Source of the DNA: Candidatus Obscuribacter sp.
GTDB taxonomy: Bacteria > Cyanobacteriota > Vampirovibrionia > Obscuribacterales > Obscuribacteraceae
Direction: 5' to 3'
DNA: 64,000 bases
Assembly (NCBI GenBank): GCA_021772135.1
Contig: JADYXQ010000122.1
Location: 1 to 64,000, forward strand
The translations under genes were made by a program, and so were the position numbers. The stretch's first letter is position 1. Each line of letters starts with the position of its first letter. This document shows, in pieces, positions 61,355 to 64,000 of the stretch. The notes under the pieces were generated by a model. That model searched no databases and was not told the DNA's origin. It saw only the letters and a list, made by a program, of their open reading frames with translations.

Positions 61355-62447
61355 CTGCCTTTACCCCCCGTCCTGACTGGATTTCCGCGAACTGTTTGAT
61401 CATTTCAGGAATGATCTGATAGATATCACCGACGATACCGTGATGAGCAAATTTGAAAATCGGTGAATCAGGATCTTTATTGATAGCAATGATCAGTCCT
61501 GATTTCGACATACCCACCCGGTGCTGAATGGCCCCTGAGATTCCACAAGCGATATAAAGTTTTGGTCGCACTGTTTTGCCAGTTTGACCGACCTGATGCT
61601 GATAAGGAATCCAGCCCAGGTCAACGACTTTGCGTGACGCGCCAATAGCGGAGTTTTCAAAGACATCGGCCAGTTGTTTCAAGAGGTCAAAACCATCAGC
61701 GCTACCGAGGCCATAGCCACCACCGATGATGACATCAGCTTCCGTCAGTTTGATCCCTTTGGCTACTTCGCGAACAGTGTCGGCCACGATTAAACGATAA
61801 TCGTCAGGCTGCAGGTTCACAGGAACTGATGTAATTTTGCCTTTGCGGCCTGGTTCATTTTTATTTGGTGTCATCACACCAGGCCGGGTAGTGGCCATTT
61901 GTGGGTTTTTCCAGGGTCCAAGAATTCTGGCCTTCAAACTTTCACCGAAACTTGGGCGAATGGCATAAAGACAATTGGGGTAAAGACCAATCTTGCTCGG
62001 GTCGACTTTGTTTTTGTGATCGTAAGGTCCGATATCGAGTTCGGTGCAGTCAGCTGTCAAACCGGTTTCGAAATGGGCGGAAATGCGCGGTGCCAGATCG
62101 CGACCGGTGGTGGTAGAGCCCAGCAAACAAGTGTGAGGTGGTTCTGGCAGGGACTCTAGAAAGTCTACTACTACTCTTCTGTAAGGCAGAGTGCGGTACA
62201 AATAAAGTTCCTGGTCATCAGCGACAAAAACCTCATCAGCACCGGCTTCGATCAATTTCTGAGGTATATCGCCAAGGTTATGACCGAGCACCAGGCACTT
62301 CAAGTTGCGTTCCATTTTGTCGGCCAAGATACGGCCGGCGCCGAGCAACTCTAAAGTTACCGGTTGCAAATCTCCCAAGATCTGCTCGGCAATGACGAGC
62401 ACATCTCCCTTAGGACAAAAAGCTGATACATCAGGCTGTTCACTCAT
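61338..62447 (-). CDS. etfA: Electron transfer flavoprotein alpha subunit
   Basis: A 369-residue EtfA/FixB. The C-terminal FAD-binding domain has VIIGGGYGLGSADGFDLLKQLAD, GASRKVVDLGWIPYQHQVGQTGKTVRPKLYIACGIS split by the SGAIQHRVGM motif, and NKDPDSPIFKFAHHGIVGD. The N-terminal domain (residues 1-200) is larger than in mitochondrial ETF, as in FixB-type proteins. It pairs with EtfB to carry electrons from acyl-CoA dehydrogenases. It lies 60 nt after etfB and overlaps the ETF-QO gene. Confidence 0.96.
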   Translation of the reverse strand: MSEQPDVSAFCPKGDVLVIAEQILGDLQPVTLELLGAGRILADKMERNLKCLVLGHNLGDIPQKLIEAGADEVFVADDQELYLYRTLPYRRVVVDFLESLPEPPHTCLLGSTTTGRDLAPRISAHFETGLTADCTELDIGPYDHKNKVDPSKIGLYPNCLYAIRPSFGESLKARILGPWKNPQMATTRPGVMTPNKNEPGRKGKITSVPVNLQPDDYRLIVADTVREVAKGIKLTEADVIIGGGYGLGSADGFDLLKQLADVFENSAIGASRKVVDLGWIPYQHQVGQTGKTVRPKLYIACGISGAIQHRVGMSKSGLIIAINKDPDSPIFKFAHHGIVGDIYQIIPEMIKQFAEIQSGRGVKAVVGTH

Positions 62448-62507
62448 TTCTTTGTTTACGCTTCATTGGATGCCGGCTACTTTCTTACTTACTGCTTACT
62501 GTGACTA

Positions 62508-63356
62508 CTATTTAGTGCTGCTACTGGGGACTAAAAACTGATTGAGAGCACTAGCTAAAATTACTTCTTGAATCAGCTCATGGGCTGATTGACCCTCATG
62601 CATGACGCAACTTCCGCCCAGTTCACCAACTTTTTCGGTCCAGGCAACGATTGTTGGAGAACCTTTGAGTCCGGTGCGATCCGGATCGGCGCCCACCAGA
62701 TCAAGATCGATAGTATGAATAAATTTCTTCATCTCTTCCTGGTCCCGTGCCAATCGTCTTACGCGGTAGGCGCCTCTGAAAGATTTGTATTCAAGCGGAT
62801 GATAGGAATTGGCGACAGTGATCAGGAGTGGTGTTTCAGCTACGACTTTCTGATAACCGCCCTCAATAATCCGCCGGGCGTGCACTTTGCCGTCTTCCAT
62901 ATGGAAGTCTTCACAATAAGTGACCTGGGGTAGACCAAGACGCTCGGCTAACTGCGGGCCAACTTGTGCGGTATCACCGTCGGTAGTCTGCAAACCGCAG
63001 AAAATCAAATCGGGCTTGCCGATGAAGTTCAAGACTTTATAAAGAGCGTAAGCAGTAGCCAGTGTGTCGGAAGCAGCCAGCCTTCGATCTGAAAGTAGAT
63101 AAGCTTCGTCAACACCGTGCTCAAGGGTTTCCAGGAGAATTTCTACCGCCGGTGGCGGCCCCATGGATATGGCTGTGACTTTGCCGCCATATGTGCGCTT
63201 GGCATGCAAAGCTGCTTGCAAGGCGAAACGATCGAACGGGTTGAGCATGCGCTTGGCTTTTGCTCTGTCAATGGTTCCGTCAGGGTTGAGACCGGCTTTA
63301 GACCCGGTATCTGGTACCTGCTTGACCAATACATAAATGTTTAAACCGGCGGACAT
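62508..63356 (-). CDS. etfB: Electron transfer flavoprotein beta subunit
   Basis: A 282-residue EtfB/FixA. It begins with NIYVLVKQVPDTGSKAGLNPDGTIDR, contains NPFDRFALQAALHAK and GLQTTDGDTAQVGPQLAERLGLPQV (the nucleotide-binding and recognition-loop region), and near residue 235 reads GADPDRTGLKGSPTIV, a form I associate with FixA and clostridial Etf proteins rather than the mitochondrial type. AAGG sits 4 nt before the ATG. It is the first gene of etfB-etfA-ETF-QO. Confidence 0.96.
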   Translation of the reverse strand: MSAGLNIYVLVKQVPDTGSKAGLNPDGTIDRAKAKRMLNPFDRFALQAALHAKRTYGGKVTAISMGPPPAVEILLETLEHGVDEAYLLSDRRLAASDTLATAYALYKVLNFIGKPDLIFCGLQTTDGDTAQVGPQLAERLGLPQVTYCEDFHMEDGKVHARRIIEGGYQKVVAETPLLITVANSYHPLEYKSFRGAYRVRRLARDQEEMKKFIHTIDLDLVGADPDRTGLKGSPTIVAWTEKVGELGGSCVMHEGQSAHELIQEVILASALNQFLVPSSSTK

Positions 63357-63593
63357 AAAACCTTCTGGGTATCCCTAACTCAAAGATTCTACCTACATAT
63401 GGCAGATGCTTCCCCAATTGTTAATAAGAATCGCTTCTACTTAACGAAAAGCACGTTATATCAGGGTAGTTTGACTCTTAATTTCCTGCCCCTGAGCATT
63501 CTCAATTGTTTCTTTATATGGAAATCTGCCATGCTTCAGATTATCCTTAGTTCACTTAAGCCTTTAAGTTCAAATCTACTGATCTGGTGTTTT

Positions 63594-64000
63594 ATGTCTT
63601 TGCCTTTGCCGTCTGCTTTTCGTACTGGGATCAAGAGGTCCGTAGCTAGCTTTATGCTGACATTGTCATTTTTGTCGCAGCTTTATCATGACGCCGGTGC
63701 ACAGGTGCAAGTAATCAAGCTCGACGGTTCTACGGGTGCTGACGTTGTAGACAAGATTCAACTCCAGAGATCTGGTTTCCAGAAGGTTGTGGCTCCTAAT
63801 CGCGATGCACCCGTTTTTACTGTTGGTGAACAAAGTCACGGACCTTTTCCTGACACTGAGTACGCGCGTTTAGTTGAAGAGTATTTCGCTACTGCTTTTG
63901 CCAACAGTCCATCCTGGGGTACTCAATCTGGTTTTCATCAATATGATGCTCAATTAGAAGATTTATCCGCTGCCGCCTTGAGCAAATTTGAAAAAAGTTT
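63594..64000 (+). CDS. DUF885 family exported protein (3' end cut by window)
   Basis: The plus-strand frame is open from ATG 63594 (or in-frame ATG 63531) to base 64000. A signal peptide (RSVASFMLTLSFLSQLYHDAGA) is followed by about 80 residues, then EEYFATAFANSPSWGTQSGFHQYDAQLEDLS, split here by eye, which is the N-terminal signature of DUF885 proteins: a Trp-x-Gly/His-x-Tyr-Asp pattern and Leu-x-Asp-Leu-Ser. These are periplasmic or lipoprotein peptidase-like proteins related to the gluzincins. The zinc site would lie beyond the window. It is divergent from etfB. The start is uncertain because neither ATG has a clear ribosome binding site. Confidence 0.75.
   Translation, partial: MSLPLPSAFRTGIKRSVASFMLTLSFLSQLYHDAGAQVQVIKLDGSTGADVVDKIQLQRSGFQKVVAPNRDAPVFTVGEQSHGPFPDTEYARLVEEYFATAFANSPSWGTQSGFHQYDAQLEDLSAAALSKFEKS

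Overview
The window reads as a chromosome segment of a non-photosynthetic, diderm, respiring bacterium, most likely a Melainabacteria/Vampirovibrionia relative of Cyanobacteria (Obscuribacterales-like). The basis is mixed: the primary sigma factor has the compact cyanobacterial-type region 1.2 and no region 1.1, an AsmA-type giant protein implies an outer membrane, and there are many TPR/membrane proteins with no known name, frequent TTG/GTG starts and about half G+C. No photosynthesis gene, rRNA, prophage, insertion sequence or CRISPR array was seen. The lineage call is an inference; a 16S or marker-gene placement would settle it.

Layout. 1-2563 (minus): an ECF-like sigma factor followed by a very long Pro/Gly/Gln-rich protein whose N-terminus looks like an anti-sigma domain that has lost its zinc cysteines; the latter runs off the left edge. 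2999-9695: an unknown gene, an acyl-CoA carboxylase beta subunit, MgtE, the housekeeping sigma factor and a DUF4388 protein. 9761-12182: a 36-residue basic protein, TrpRS and an O-antigen-ligase-like protein. 12124-18654 (minus): MATE pump, Asp/Glu racemase, a 704-residue unknown, an exported protein and a ThDP 2-oxoacid decarboxylase. 18766-22324: small genes, a B12-binding mutase subunit, an orphan MazF/PemK, AcpS, FolK and a haem-binding protein. 22326-29164 (minus): HAD phosphatase, a large GAF-GAF-GGDEF protein, an intact M50-type protease with an adjacent active-site-less paralogue, and TatC.

29207-32694 (minus) is an information-processing block: rpsF-ssb-rpsR, tRNA-Leu(CAG), infC-rpmI-rplT and a TrmH/SpoU methyltransferase. 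32942-42393 holds a VirB10-like exported protein, a HTH/zinc-ribbon/charged-repeat protein, an alpha/beta hydrolase, a Xer recombinase with an AT-hook insertion, and the AsmA-like protein. 42582-45852 carries an exported protein and a convergent histidine kinase and response regulator. 46788-52544 has rpsO, pnp, a TPR protein, HU, RsfS and a beta-propeller protein. 52578-63356 is rich in lipid and electron-transfer functions: acyl-CoA synthetase, lipase, a four-gene TPR/membrane operon, a ferritin-like protein and an etfB-etfA-ETF-QO operon. A DUF885 gene starts at the right edge and is cut.

Together FadD, the lipase, EtfAB/ETF-QO, the propionyl-CoA-type carboxylase and the B12-binding mutase subunit fit oxidation of fatty acids, including odd-chain ones, with electrons delivered to quinone. 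The most unusual items are the degenerate anti-sigma/DPW-repeat protein, the protease/pseudoprotease pair, the AT-hook Xer recombinase, several 6-bp-period repeat tracts and candidate leaderless promoters.
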